This document shows positions 9,253-20,393 of a stretch of DNA of 64,000 bases, one piece after another. The notes under the pieces are model-generated. The model had not been told where the DNA came from. It worked only from the letters and a program-made list of their open reading frames with translations, and searched no databases. The position numbers were made by a program, and so were the translations under genes. The first letter of the stretch is position 1. Every line of letters begins with the position of its first letter. Source of the stretch: JAJEEA01 sp965243615 (GTDB taxonomy: Bacteria; Acidobacteriota; Vicinamibacteria; Vicinamibacterales; UBA8438); assembly GCA_965243615.1 (NCBI GenBank), contig CBDEVO010000003.1, positions 5,828,001 to 5,892,000 on the forward strand, in the 5' to 3' direction.

Positions 9253-9642
9253 ATGCCATCTTCCCGTCCCGAACGCGTCGGCGAGCAGGTACGCGCCGAG
9301 CTGTGCGCGCTGCTGCGGACGTCGGCCTCCGACCCCGCGGTCGCGCTCGTCACGGTGACCCACGTCCGGATGACCCGCGACCTGCAGCACGCGCGCGTGT
9401 ACTACACGACCCCCGGCGACGCGGCGGAGCGCCGCCGGGCCGGCCGCGGCCTGCGGCGCGCCGCGTCCTTCCTGCGCGGTGGGCTCGGCCGCCGGCTCCG
9501 CCTCCGGCACGTCCCGGACCTGACCTTCGTGCATGACGACTCGCTCGACCGGGAGCAGCGGATCGCGCACGTGCTCGAGGAGTTGCGCCTCGACCGGCCG
9601 GCGTCCCCGGCGACGCCCGATTCGTCCGACGTCCCCGAATGA
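9253..9642 (+). CDS. rbfA: Ribosome-binding factor A
   Basis: 129 residues. A KH-like protein that binds immature 30S subunits and assists 16S rRNA 5'-end maturation. The N-terminal helix (PSSRPERVGEQVRAELCALLR) and the core VTVTHVRMTRDLQHARVYYT match the family's VtVTxVexspDLxxAkVyvs pattern. LRRAASFLRGGLGRRLRLRHVPDLTFVHDDSLDR covers the second helix and last strand (RxxPxLxFxxDxSxxx). ATG 9253 is preferred over a GTG at 9217 that overlaps the previous stop. It overlaps nrnA by four bases (ATGA), implying translational coupling. Confidence 0.93.
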   Translation: MPSSRPERVGEQVRAELCALLRTSASDPAVALVTVTHVRMTRDLQHARVYYTTPGDAAERRRAGRGLRRAASFLRGGLGRRLRLRHVPDLTFVHDDSLDREQRIAHVLEELRLDRPASPATPDSSDVPE

Positions 9643-10616
9643 CCAGACCGCCTGCTGAACGTGCCCGGATCCGGGACCGCCTGCTCGACGGGACCCGCTT
9701 TCTCGTCACCTCGCACGCGCGGCCGGACGGCGACTCGCTCGGTTCCCAGCTCGCGCTCGCCGAGGCCCTGACCCAGCTCGGCAAGGAGGTCCGGCTCGTG
9801 AACGCGGATCCGCCGCCGGGCCGCTACGCGTTCCTCCCGGGGGCGTCCGCGATCGAGGTCGCGGGGTCGGTGGAGGACGCCGCGGACACCGTCGTCGTCC
9901 TCGAGTGCGGCAGCCTCGGCCGGACCGAGGTGTCCGGCCTCGCGGGCCGGTTCGTCGTCAACATCGATCACCACGCCGGCAACACCGGGTACGGGACCGT
10001 CAACTGGTGCGACGAATCGGCGTGCGCGTGCGGCGAGCTGGTGTTCGAGCTGATCGAGGCGCTGGGGGCGACGCTGACGCCGGCCATCGCCACCAACCTC
10101 TACGTCGCCATCCTCACCGACACCGGGTCCTTTCGGCACGCCAACATCACGGCGCGGACGTTCGACATCTGCCGCCGCGTCGCCGACGCCGGCGTCGACG
10201 CGGCGGCCGTCGCCGCGCGCGTGTTCAACAACGGCAGCCTGGGACGGCTGCGGCTGACGGGTCGGGTGCTCGACCGGATGCAGCTCGAGGCCGGCGGGCG
10301 CATCGCGGTCCTCGCCGTCGACGAGACGATGCTGCGGGAGACCGGCTGCGAGGCGGACGACCTGGAGGGCGTCGTCAACCTGCCCCTGGCCGCCGGCGAC
10401 GTCAAGGCGGTCATCCTGCTGAAGGCGTTCGGCGGCGGCCTCCGCGTCAGCCTGCGGTCGAAGGACGAGATCGACGTCCGGCGCGTCGCGGTGTCGTTCG
10501 GGGGCGGCGGACACCGCAACGCGGCGGGGCTGACCATCGAAGAGCCCGCCCCGGGCGCCAGGGCCCGGCTCGTGACCCGGGTGGCGGCGGCGGTCGCGGA
10601 GTCCCTTCCGGCGTGA
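9639..10616 (+). CDS. nrnA: DHH-DHHA1 phosphoesterase (NrnA-like oligoribonuclease/pAp phosphatase)
   Basis: 325 residues. Expected to degrade very short RNA oligomers and/or 3',5'-pAp using metal ions. DHH motifs: SHARPDGDSLGS (about 25-36), VVLECGSLGR, NIDHHAGN (about 111-118) and YVAILTDTGSFRH. The C-terminal DHHA1 domain ends with the substrate-binding GGGGHRNAAG. The second motif has Glu-Cys where Asp is common, a small deviation. Its place between rbfA and truB, with 4-bp overlaps on both sides, is the standard position of this gene. Activity (nanoRNase, pApase or cyclic dinucleotide related) cannot be settled from sequence. Confidence 0.92.
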   Translation: MTRPPAERARIRDRLLDGTRFLVTSHARPDGDSLGSQLALAEALTQLGKEVRLVNADPPPGRYAFLPGASAIEVAGSVEDAADTVVVLECGSLGRTEVSGLAGRFVVNIDHHAGNTGYGTVNWCDESACACGELVFELIEALGATLTPAIATNLYVAILTDTGSFRHANITARTFDICRRVADAGVDAAAVAARVFNNGSLGRLRLTGRVLDRMQLEAGGRIAVLAVDETMLRETGCEADDLEGVVNLPLAAGDVKAVILLKAFGGGLRVSLRSKDEIDVRRVAVSFGGGGHRNAAGLTIEEPAPGARARLVTRVAAAVAESLPA

Positions 10617-11548
10617 GCAACCCGCAGACGCCCGCCGGCATCCTGATCGTCGACAAGCCCGCCGGCCCGACGTCGCACGACGTCGTGGCGGTGGCGCGGC
10701 GCGCCCTCGCCTGCCGGAAGGTCGGCCATCTCGGCACCCTCGACCCGCTGGCCACCGGGGTACTGCCCCTCGTGGTGGGCCGGGCGACCCGGCTCGCCTC
10801 GCTGTTCTCCGGCGCCGCGAAGCAGTACGACGCGGTCGTTCGGCTGGGCCTGACCACGGATACCGGCGACGTCGGCGGCTCCGTCACCGGGGGACGCGAC
10901 GCCGGCGACCCCGCCGAGACGGGTCCGCCCCCGCCGGCCAAGGCCATCGAGGAGGCCGCGGCCGGCTTCGTCGGTTCCTATCTGCAACGCCCGCCGGCGG
11001 TATCGGCCAAGAAGATCGCGGGCGTGCGCGCCTACCATCTCGCGAGACGGCGGCGCCCGGCCGAGCCCGCGCCGGTGCGCGTCACCGTCGACGCGTTGAC
11101 GGTGCTGTCGATAGACGGCGCGCGGGTGCGCTGCCACATCGCCTGCTCGAGCGGCTTCTACGTACGCGCGCTGGCCCGCGACCTCGGCGAGGCGCTGGGC
11201 TGCGGGGCCTGCCTCGAGGCCCTGCGGCGCGAACGGCACGGCCGGTTCACCCTGGCCGACGCGGTGCCGCTGGACCGCCTCGTCGACGAGGGAGCGGCCG
11301 CGGCGGCCTCCCTGATCGCCCTGGACGGCCTGCTGCCGGAGCTGCCCGGCGTGGTCGTCAACGAACGCGGGGCGCGCCGGGCCGCACACGGCAACCCCCT
11401 CGGCCCCCCGGACATCGAGCCGGCGCGGGACGAAGCGCTCCCGGCGACGGCGGAGCGGATCAGGGTGCTGGACGCGGGCGGGCGGCTCCTCGCCATCGCC
11501 GAGCCTGTCGCCGGCGGGGCTTTGCATCCCAAGATCGTTCTAGTGTAG
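10613..11548 (+). CDS. truB: tRNA pseudouridine-55 synthase TruB
   Basis: 311 residues. Converts U55 in the T-loop of tRNAs to pseudouridine. The N-terminus GILIVDKPAGPTSHDVV and the catalytic motif GHLGTLDPLATGVLP (nucleophile D44) are diagnostic; YDAVVRLGLTTDTGD and RPPAVSAKKIAGVRAYHLAR follow, and CSSGFYVRALARDLG is motif IIa. The C-terminal part is PUA-like (RGARRAAHGNPL). Start GTG 10613 overlaps the nrnA TGA by four bases (GTGA). Its last codons contain the -35 box of the rpsO promoter. Confidence 0.95.
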   Translation: MSNPQTPAGILIVDKPAGPTSHDVVAVARRALACRKVGHLGTLDPLATGVLPLVVGRATRLASLFSGAAKQYDAVVRLGLTTDTGDVGGSVTGGRDAGDPAETGPPPPAKAIEEAAAGFVGSYLQRPPAVSAKKIAGVRAYHLARRRRPAEPAPVRVTVDALTVLSIDGARVRCHIACSSGFYVRALARDLGEALGCGACLEALRRERHGRFTLADAVPLDRLVDEGAAAAASLIALDGLLPELPGVVVNERGARRAAHGNPLGPPDIEPARDEALPATAERIRVLDAGGRLLAIAEPVAGGALHPKIVLV

Positions 11549-11551
11549 GAT
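11522..11551 (+). promoter_or_regulatory. Promoter for rpsO-pnp
   Basis: TTGCAT (11522-11527), an 18-bp spacer and TAGGAT (11546-11551), overlapping the 3' end of truB. The sequence after the -10, TGCTCGGTTG, resembles that after the rimP -10 box. It leaves a leader of about 105 nt before rpsO, long enough for S15 autoregulation. Confidence 0.45.
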
Positions 11552-11666
11552 TGCTCGGTTGACCAGAGGGATGAGATCGTCGAGGACGATTGCGGCTTGG
11601 AGCACGGGACTGCTGAGCCATCTCCTGTATCGTTGGCATCAGGACCCCAGACCGGAGTGATCGGCA

Positions 11667-11936
11667 GTGGTGCTACAGAAGGATCAGAAGACCGAGCTCA
11701 TCGGCTCGTATCGAGTCCATCAGACGGACACCGGCTCGCCCGAGGTGCAGGTCGCCCTGCTGAGCCAGCGCATCAGCTATCTGACCGAGCACTTCAAGAT
11801 CCACGCAAAGGACCACCACTCGCGCCGCGGGCTGCTGAAGCTGGTCGGACAGCGGCGGCGGCTCCTCGACTACCTCAAGTCGAAGGACTCGGGGCGTTAC
11901 ACCGACCTGATCCGCCGGCTGGGGCTTCGCAAATAG
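11667..11936 (+). CDS. rpsO: 30S ribosomal protein S15
   Basis: 89 residues, the usual length. Binds 16S rRNA at the helix 20/21/22 junction early in 30S assembly. Family motifs: DTGSPEVQVALLSQRISYLTEH, HAKDHHSRRGLL and RRRLLDYL. GTG start at 11667 with GGAG nine bases upstream. Its own promoter and a leader of about 105 nt allow control of rpsO-pnp separately from the rimP operon. A weak bulged hairpin lies just after the stop, where E. coli has the RNase III site of rpsO-pnp. Confidence 0.97.
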   Translation: MVLQKDQKTELIGSYRVHQTDTGSPEVQVALLSQRISYLTEHFKIHAKDHHSRRGLLKLVGQRRRLLDYLKSKDSGRYTDLIRRLGLRK

Positions 11937-12015
11937 GCGGAAACGGCCCCGGTTTCGCTACCGGTTCTTCCCCCTCGCCCGTCTCCCGCCGTTCGGTGCG
12001 CACTGGAGTGCAAAC

Positions 12016-14144
<2,129 letters not shown>

Positions 14145-14145
<1 letters not shown>

Positions 14146-14200
14146 CGGACTCCCGCAGGGTTGGTTCGGCGCCCAGCTGAGCCGAAGGCGGCGATTCGGC
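14145..14200 (+). repeat. Stop-codon-associated dispersed repeat, partial copy 2a
   Basis: GCGGACTCCCGCAGGGTTGG, then TTCGGCGCCCAGCTGAGCC and GAAGGCGGCGATTCGGC. This is the right arm, core and second block; the left arm is missing. It begins at the last base of the pnp TAG stop and runs in the pnp direction. Confidence 0.75.
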
Positions 14201-14208
14201 GGGCCAGG

Positions 14209-14270
14209 GTCCGCGCCGCGGACTCGTGGCGGGTTGGTTCGGCGCCGGCCGGGGCCGAGGCGACCATCGG
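14209..14270 (+). repeat. Dispersed repeat, partial copy 2b (tandem with 2a)
   Basis: GTCCGCGCCGCGGACTCGTG forms a short hairpin, then GCGGGTTGGTTCGGCGCC and a decayed second block (GGGGCCGAGGCGACCATCGG). Tandem duplication of the element in the pnp-smc convergent gap. Confidence 0.65.
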
Positions 14271-14281
14271 CAGGCCGGCCC

Positions 14282-17200
14282 CTACGCCTGCAGTTGCACC
14301 GAGACCAGCTTCGAAACCCCCGGCTCCTCCATCGTCACCCCGTAGAGGCGATCGGCGATCTCCATCGTCTTGCGGTTGTGGGTGACGAGAATGAACTGCG
14401 TCTCCGACTGCATCCCCCGCAGCATCTCGACGAACCGGCCGATGTTGGCCTCGTCGAGGGGTGCGTCGATCTCGTCGAGCAGGCAGAACGGGCTCGGCTT
14501 GAACTTGAAGATCGCGAACATCAGGGCCATCGCGGCCAGCGCCTTCTCGCCCCCCGACAGGAGCTGAATGCTCTGCAGCCGCTTGCCGGGCGGCTGGGCG
14601 ATGATGTCGATGCCGCTCTCCAGCAGGTCGGTCTCGTCGAGCAGGACGAGTCCCGCCCGGCCGCCGCCGAACAGGGTGGAGAAGGTCCGCTGGAAGTGGG
14701 TGTTGATGGCGTCGAACGCCTCGCGGAAGCGCTCGCGCGTCGTCTTGTTGATCCGGGAGATGGCGTCGACGGTCGCGTCGATCGACTCCACCAGGTCCTT
14801 GCGCTGCGCGGTCAGGAAGTCGTAGCGCTCGTCGAGGTCGTCGAACTCCTCGATGGCCATCATGTTCACGGGCCCGAGGCGCTCGATCTTCTCCCGCAGA
14901 CGCGCCGTGGTCTCCTCGATGTCGACCGCCGCCGTGCCCGCGCCGGCTGACCCCGCCCCCGGCTCGGTCGCGCTCGCCTCCGCCGGCGCCGCGGCGGCGG
15001 CCCCGTCGTCCCTTTCCTCCGGCTCGGCGGCGTCCGGCTCGCCTTCGTCCTCCGGCTCGGCGGCGAGCCGGCCGGCGTCGGCGAGGCCCTCGCGCTCCAG
15101 TTGCTCCGCCCGCGCCGAGACCTCGTCGAGGGTCGCCTGAAGCGTGTCCCGGCACGTCTCCGCCAGGTGGTCGAGATCGCGCTCGGCGGTGGCGCGGGCG
15201 ACCTCGATCGCCGCCGCCTCGCCGCGGCGTTCCTCGAGGGCGGCGCGCGCGTCCCGCGCCGCGGCGTCCTCGGTCTCGAGGCGGCCGCGCAGATCGAGGA
15301 CCTGCTCGTCGGCCGCGCGGACGTCCTCGCGCAGGTCCGCCAGCTTCACGACCTCGCCGTCGAGCTGCCGCTCCGACTCGGCCACCGAGGCGATCAGCGC
15401 TTCCCGCGCGGCCGCGACCCGCGCGTGCTCGGCGCCCCGATGCTCGAGCCGCTCCTCGAGCTCGCGGTTGGCGCGCTCGATGCGCGCGACGCCGGTCTCG
15501 ATCGCGGAGGCCCGCTCGACCAGCGCCGCGTGTCCCGCCTTCACCTCGGCCACGTCGCGCCGCAGGCGCTCGATCGACTCCCGCCCGTCGAAGACCCGGC
15601 GCTGCGCCGCGGCCAGCCGCTCGTCGGCGACGCGCTGCTCGCCCTCGAGCCGCTCGATCGAGGCGCGCGCCTCGTCGCGGCGTGCTTCCAGACCGGTGCG
15701 CTCCTCGCACAGCGTGCGACGCTCGTTGTCGATGAGCTCCTGCTTCCGGGCGAGCCGCCGCGACGCCTCCGCCGCCGCGGTCCGCTGCATGTCGTGGCCC
15801 AGCATCGTCTTCTCGTGCTGGTGCCGCTGTTGCCGCAGCTCGCCGAGGGCGGTCTCGGCCGCCGCCGCCGCCTCGTCGCGCTCGGCGATGGTCGCGACGA
15901 GGCCCTCCACCGCGACTTTCTCGGCCGCGATCCGGGTCTCGAGCTCGCGGATCTCGCGCTTGGTGGCCAGAATGCCGGGCGCCTCCGCCTTGGCGCCGCC
16001 GGCCACCCGCCCCGCCCCACGGAACACGTCGCCCTCGGGAGTAGCCACCGGCGCGTCGGTCACTCCCGCCGCCGCCGCCGCCGCGTCGAACGACGGCGCC
16101 AACCAGCGGCCGGCGATGGCGGCACCGACGGCGCCCGCGCCGGGCCCGGCGACCTCGACCACCCCGGCCACCGGCTCGACGGAAGCCGTGGGGGCCTCGG
16201 GGATGCGGCCCGCCCGGTCGGCGGCGTCCACGACCAGGAAGCCGACGCGGCCGGCGCCGCGGCTGCGCACGAACGAGATGCCCGCCTCCGCATCGGACCG
16301 GGACGGGACGACGACGTGCTGCAGCAGATCGCCGAGACAGGCCTCGACCGCCCGCTCGCGGCCCGGCGCCACCTCCAGGTGGTCGGCCACCGATCCCAGA
16401 TGGGGTACCCCCGCCCCTTCGGCCGACAGGAGCAGCCGCGCCGCTTCGGTGTAGGCGGCGCGGGTCGCCTCGAGGTCGTGCAGGGAGGTCAGCCGGCCGG
16501 TCAGACCCGCCAGCCCCTGCTCGCGCCCGCGCAGGTCGCGCGCGAGCGCCTCGCGGTCGCGGCGCACGGCGGCGAGCTCGGCCTCGCGCTCGGCGCAGGC
16601 CAAACGGTCCCGTTCGAGGGCCGCCTTCGTCTCCTGCTCCGCCACGTCGAGGCGCGCCCGCCCGGTCTCGATCTCCCGGGACTCGATGGCGAGATCCGCG
16701 GCCTCGGCGTCGAGCTTGGCCAGGGACTCTCCCAGCTTCTCGTGGCTGGCCGACGCGTGCTCGATGGCGTGCTGCAGCGCGGTGGCGGCGTTCACGGCCG
16801 CGAACACCTCGCTCCGGGCCGCCTCGACGTCGCCCTCGAGCCCGTCCAGGGCGCGCTGGGCCTGCGTGAGCTCGTCCTCCCTCGCCTGCAGGCCCGCACC
16901 GACCTCGTCGCGCTCGGCGCCGCAACGGCGCGCCGCCGCGATCTGGGCCTCGAGCTCGTTCCGGGCCGGGTCCCGCCGCGCCCGCAGCGCCTCGATCTCG
17001 CCCGCGATCTCGCCGAGCGAGTCGGCCTGCGTCTCGATCTGCCGGCGGTCGAACGTCAACTGCTGCTGGCGCCGCTCGACCGCGAGGTCGAGCGCGTGGG
17101 CGGCGTCCCGGCTGCGCGTCGCCGCGCTCTCGGCCTCCGCGAGCTCGATCTGGCAGCGCTCGCGGTTTCCCTCGACCGTCGCCACCCGCGCCGCCGCCGC

Positions 17201-18085
17201 CTCCTCGACCTCGCGCGCCGACGCGAGCCGGGTGCGGGCGGACGAGAGCTCCGCGACGAGCACGCGGTGCCGCCGCGCGAACCCCAGCGTCTCCCACCGG
17301 CGAAGCTCCTCGCGCAGCCGGCGGTAGCGCCGGGCCTTGGCCGCCTGGCGCTTGAGCGACCGCCGCTGCTTCTCGACCTCGTAGATGATGTCGTCGACCC
17401 GGGTCAGGTTCTGGCGGGCCGCGTCGAGCTTGAGCTCGGCCGCCCGCCGCCGGCTCTTGTACTTGGTGACGCCGGCCGCCTCCTCCAGGAGCTGCCGCCG
17501 TTCCGTCGGCCGGGCCCCCAGGATCTGGCCGATCTTGCCCTGCTCGATCACCGCGTAGGCCTTGACGCCGACGCCCGAGTCCATGAGCAGGTCCTGGATG
17601 TCCCGCAGCCGGCAGACCCGGCCGTCGATCAGGTACTCGCTCTCGCCCGACCGGTAGAGGCGGCGCCCGACCTCGATGTCCCGCGTGATGAGGGGCAGGA
17701 GGTCGTCGATGTCCGCGTCGTCCGACGGCGGGTCGGCGGCGACCGCGGGGGGCGGCGCATCGGCCGGCGCGGGAGCCGTACGCACGTCCGGATCGGGGCC
17801 CCCGACCTGCCCCGGCGCGGCCGCCACCTGGGCGAGGTACAGCTTGACCTCGGCCGTGCCGATGGGCTTGCGGGCGTCGCTTCCCGCGAAGATGACGTCC
17901 TCCATGCGGTCACCGCGCAGGCTCTTGGCGCTCTGCTCGCCGAGGACCCACGTGATGGCGTCGATGACGTTGCTCTTGCCGCAACCGTTGGGGCCGACGA
18001 TGGCGGTCACGCCGTCGTCGAACACCAGGTTGGCCCGTTCGGGAAAGCTCTTGAACCCGGCGATGTCGATCTGCTGCAGTCGCAT
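14282..18085 (-). CDS. smc: Chromosome segregation SMC ATPase
   Basis: 1267 residues. Forms the SMC-ScpAB condensin that compacts and segregates the chromosome. N-terminal Walker A GPNGCGKSN with AITWVLGEQSAKSLRG; two long coiled coils around a hinge (about 530-680, with FVRSRGAGRVGFLVVD). The C-terminal head has the ABC signature LSGGEKALAAMAL and Walker B FCLLDEIDAPLDEANI. An acidic, Ala-rich insert (around DEGEPDAAEPEERDDGAAAA) interrupts the C-terminal coiled coil before VNMMAIEEFDDL. The N-terminal head also carries an insert (APGQVGGPDPDVRTAPAPAD, then more). ATG 18085 (MRLQQIDIAGFKSF) is chosen; an upstream in-frame start would lie in the leader hairpin. Confidence 0.96.
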   Translation of the reverse strand: MRLQQIDIAGFKSFPERANLVFDDGVTAIVGPNGCGKSNVIDAITWVLGEQSAKSLRGDRMEDVIFAGSDARKPIGTAEVKLYLAQVAAAPGQVGGPDPDVRTAPAPADAPPPAVAADPPSDDADIDDLLPLITRDIEVGRRLYRSGESEYLIDGRVCRLRDIQDLLMDSGVGVKAYAVIEQGKIGQILGARPTERRQLLEEAAGVTKYKSRRRAAELKLDAARQNLTRVDDIIYEVEKQRRSLKRQAAKARRYRRLREELRRWETLGFARRHRVLVAELSSARTRLASAREVEEAAAARVATVEGNRERCQIELAEAESAATRSRDAAHALDLAVERRQQQLTFDRRQIETQADSLGEIAGEIEALRARRDPARNELEAQIAAARRCGAERDEVGAGLQAREDELTQAQRALDGLEGDVEAARSEVFAAVNAATALQHAIEHASASHEKLGESLAKLDAEAADLAIESREIETGRARLDVAEQETKAALERDRLACAEREAELAAVRRDREALARDLRGREQGLAGLTGRLTSLHDLEATRAAYTEAARLLLSAEGAGVPHLGSVADHLEVAPGRERAVEACLGDLLQHVVVPSRSDAEAGISFVRSRGAGRVGFLVVDAADRAGRIPEAPTASVEPVAGVVEVAGPGAGAVGAAIAGRWLAPSFDAAAAAAGVTDAPVATPEGDVFRGAGRVAGGAKAEAPGILATKREIRELETRIAAEKVAVEGLVATIAERDEAAAAAETALGELRQQRHQHEKTMLGHDMQRTAAAEASRRLARKQELIDNERRTLCEERTGLEARRDEARASIERLEGEQRVADERLAAAQRRVFDGRESIERLRRDVAEVKAGHAALVERASAIETGVARIERANRELEERLEHRGAEHARVAAAREALIASVAESERQLDGEVVKLADLREDVRAADEQVLDLRGRLETEDAAARDARAALEERRGEAAAIEVARATAERDLDHLAETCRDTLQATLDEVSARAEQLEREGLADAGRLAAEPEDEGEPDAAEPEERDDGAAAAAPAEASATEPGAGSAGAGTAAVDIEETTARLREKIERLGPVNMMAIEEFDDLDERYDFLTAQRKDLVESIDATVDAISRINKTTRERFREAFDAINTHFQRTFSTLFGGGRAGLVLLDETDLLESGIDIIAQPPGKRLQSIQLLSGGEKALAAMALMFAIFKFKPSPFCLLDEIDAPLDEANIGRFVEMLRGMQSETQFILVTHNRKTMEIADRLYGVTMEEPGVSKLVSVQLQA

Positions 18086-18099
18086 GGGGATGCCGTACA

Positions 18100-18150
18100 C
18101 CAAAACAGCCGCCCGAAAACGGGGGACGGATATCACCCCTTTTCGAGCGG
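18100..18150 (-). terminator. Long hairpin upstream of smc
   Basis: On the minus strand CCGCTCGAAAAGGGG pairs with CCCCCGTTTTCGGGCGG around about ten bases (one G-T pair and one bulge), followed by CTGTTTTGG. It may end the ctp transcript or be an attenuator in the smc leader. The U-run is short, so termination strength is uncertain. Confidence 0.5.
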
Positions 18151-18307
18151 CTGGGAACGCTGCGAAAAGACCGACGCTCTGCGAACGCCGTCACGGGCCG
18201 CCGGCACTGCCGGAGCCGGGCGGCCCACCGGCAGTGTAGCAGGAGGGCGTCCGGCGGGCAAGCGGTTCACGCGCCGGGCCGGGGCGCAGGCCGCCGCGCC
18301 GAGTCCG

Positions 18308-18383
18308 GAGAGCGTCGCCTGCGGCTCCGCTCACCGCCCAACACCGTCCAGCCGTCTGCGGCGTTCTACGGCGCAGACGGCTA
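18308..18383 (-). repeat. Stop-codon-associated dispersed repeat, copy 3
   Basis: Begins with the ctp stop: TAGCCGTCTGCGCCGTAG, then AACGCCGCAGACGGCTGG. The arms AGCCGTCTGCG and CGCAGACGGCT pair perfectly, yet differ from the AGGAGTC/GACTCC arms of other copies by paired changes. The core is weakened (ACGGTGTTGGGCGG) and the second block AGCGGAGCCGCAGGCGACG is intact. Confidence 0.85.
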
Positions 18384-20012
18384 CTGCCCCGCCGCCACCG
18401 CGGCGCCGCCCCGCCGCGACCTCCGGAGCAGGCGCTCCGCCTCGGGAAACAGGCTCACGGCGAGCTGCGCCTGGGGATCGGTGCCGACCAGGTTGCGCCG
18501 CGCCTCCTCCACGCTGAAGAGGGCCAGATCGATCTCGTAACGCATCATCGCCCTGATGAAGACGACGTCCGCGTCGAACGCCTCGTCGTCGATGGTCAGT
18601 CCCCGCTCCTCGAGCTGCGCGCGGAACGCACCCATCATGGCGTCGTCGATCGCGTAGCCCGGCGCGAGCCGCTGGCGACCCTCGCCCTGGTCCTCGATGC
18701 GGGTGTCGCCCTCGGCCGAGAAGCGCTCGGCGAACGTGGCGAACTCCTGCCGCGCGAACAGCAGGCGCCCGAACCGCGTGGGATCGAACCCCTCGATGGG
18801 CCCGGCGAGGTGGTAATCGGGCTCGATGCCGCCCCCGCCGTACACCTCGCGGCCGCCGTCGGTCAGCTTCCGCTCGCTCGGGTCGGGCTCGCCGCGGTCC
18901 TGGTCGCGCAACGCGTAAGTCAGGTACTCGTCGAAGGTCCCGTCCCAGGGCCGCTGGATCATGCGCCCGCTCGGGGTGTAGTAGCGCGCCGTCGTCAGCG
19001 CGAGGCCGGCCTCGCGGCCCACCCGGTAGACCGACTGCACCAGCGCCTTCCCGAACGTCGTCTCGCCGACGATGAGGCCGCGGTCGTGATCCTGGACCGC
19101 CCCGGACACGATCTCGGCCGCGCTCGCGCTCTGGCGGTTGACCAGGACCACGAGGGGGATGTCGACGTGGCCGCCGTCCTCGCGCGCGTTGTAGTCCTGG
19201 TCGGAGTTCTGTATCCGGCCGCGGGTATAGACGATGAGCTCGCCCCGCGGCAGGAACTGGTTCGACACCCGGATGGCCTGGTCGAGCGGCCCGCCGGGGT
19301 TGTCCCGCAGGTCGAGCAGCAACCGCTCCATGCCGAGACCGTCCAGCTTCCGGAGGGCCTGCCGCAGCTCGCGCGAGCTCGTCTCCGAGAAGTCGCCGAG
19401 AAGCACGTACCCGGTGGCGTCGTCGATCATGAACGCCGCCTGGACCGTGGGTATGTGAATCTCGTCCCGCTCGACCTCGAGATCGATCAGCTCGTCGTAG
19501 CCCCGCCGCCGGATGGACACGGTGACGGTGCTGCCCTTGGGGCCGCGGAGCTGCCTGACGGCGTCGTCGCTGGTGATGCCGCTGGCGTCCTCGCCCTCGA
19601 TGCGCGCGATGACGTCCCCGCGCCGGATGCCCCGGCGGTATGCGGGCGACCCCTCGAAAAGGCTCATCACCGTGATGTCGCCGTTGATGACGTTGATGGA
19701 GATGCCGAGCCCGTAGTAGCGCCCCCCCTGCCGCTCGCGGAGGCGGGCGTAGTTCCGGGGATCCATGAAGTTGGAGTGCGGGTCGAGCCGCTGCAGCATG
19801 CCCGCCGTCGCCCGGTAGACGAGCTGCTCGGAATCGACCTCGCCGACATAGGTGGTCTCGACCGCCGCGAGGGCCGTCGAGAAGACCTCGTACTGATCGT
19901 CGAGGCGGTCCTGCCCCGCCAGCACGCGCCCCCCGAAGAATCCGCCGATCACCGCGGACCCGACCACGACCGCCACCGCCATCGTGAGAGTTCGCCTTCC
20001 AGTCATGGCCAT
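18381..20012 (-). CDS. C-terminal processing protease (S41 family, PDZ)
   Basis: 543 residues. Exported serine protease that trims or degrades envelope proteins. An N-terminal signal/anchor (about 7-32, AVAVVVGSAVIGGFFGG), then an N-terminal helical region (YVGEVDSEQLVYRATAGMLQRLDPHSNFM). The PDZ domain at about 95-170 contains SPAYRRGIRRGDVIARIEG. The S41 core follows, with LLLDLRDNPGGPL and the Ser-Lys dyad in SASAAE (S297) and TTFGKALVQ (K322). A C-terminal helical extension of about 150 residues follows. Two adjacent ATGs (20012 and 20006) are equally possible. Its TAG stop is the first codon of a dispersed repeat copy. Confidence 0.93.
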   Translation of the reverse strand: MAMTGRRTLTMAVAVVVGSAVIGGFFGGRVLAGQDRLDDQYEVFSTALAAVETTYVGEVDSEQLVYRATAGMLQRLDPHSNFMDPRNYARLRERQGGRYYGLGISINVINGDITVMSLFEGSPAYRRGIRRGDVIARIEGEDASGITSDDAVRQLRGPKGSTVTVSIRRRGYDELIDLEVERDEIHIPTVQAAFMIDDATGYVLLGDFSETSSRELRQALRKLDGLGMERLLLDLRDNPGGPLDQAIRVSNQFLPRGELIVYTRGRIQNSDQDYNAREDGGHVDIPLVVLVNRQSASAAEIVSGAVQDHDRGLIVGETTFGKALVQSVYRVGREAGLALTTARYYTPSGRMIQRPWDGTFDEYLTYALRDQDRGEPDPSERKLTDGGREVYGGGGIEPDYHLAGPIEGFDPTRFGRLLFARQEFATFAERFSAEGDTRIEDQGEGRQRLAPGYAIDDAMMGAFRAQLEERGLTIDDEAFDADVVFIRAMMRYEIDLALFSVEEARRNLVGTDPQAQLAVSLFPEAERLLRRSRRGGAAVAAGQ

Positions 20013-20270
20013 GATGCTATCAGAAACCGGACGGGATGCCGCACGAATCCACGCCCGCAGGCGGGGAGGACATGCCGCGGCGCCGGGCCCGGACGGAGGG
20101 CGCCGACTCACCGGCGTCCGGGCGGGGGCGACCGGCCCGGGCCGCGGACGCCGTCCGGCGGCGGCTCCCCGGACAACCGGGGGGCGGCGGCGGGCCGCGC
20201 GGACGCGCGTCTTGAGCAGCTAACACACTGTACAGGAACGACTTGCGCCACGAGATGGGCGGGCCGCACC
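20013..20270. other. Divergent intergenic region between ctp and tatA
   Basis: GC-rich with no supported gene. It includes a G/C-only stretch (about 20050-20210) without clear structure. The tatA promoter lies at its right end; no convincing promoter is seen for ctp on the minus strand. Confidence 0.5.
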
Positions 20271-20300
20271 TTGACCGCCTCGCCGGCTCGTTCCTATAAT
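20271..20300 (+). promoter_or_regulatory. Strong sigma70-type promoter for tatA-tatC
   Basis: TTGACC (20271-20276), an 18-bp spacer and a perfect TATAAT (20295-20300). The best promoter match seen in the window; it leaves a leader of about 87 nt before tatA. Confidence 0.7.
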
Positions 20301-20393
20301 GGCGAGATTGGGGCGTGTGTCAGGCCGCTGCCATCGTGCGGCGTGGCCGCGGTGTCGGTGCCATCCGGCACGCCCGCTGCAAGGAGCGAGATC

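Noticed and set aside
11937..11958. Hairpin between rpsO and pnp (GCGGAAAC/GTTTCGC)
   Set aside because: The stem is short and bulged; it is too weak to call a terminator or processing site on sequence alone.
15101..18517. Very long open frame on the plus strand opposite smc, about 1100 codons
   Set aside because: It is the GC-rich antisense shadow of smc; the smc frame has complete, recognisable SMC domains while the antisense reading is low-complexity Arg/Leu/Gly.
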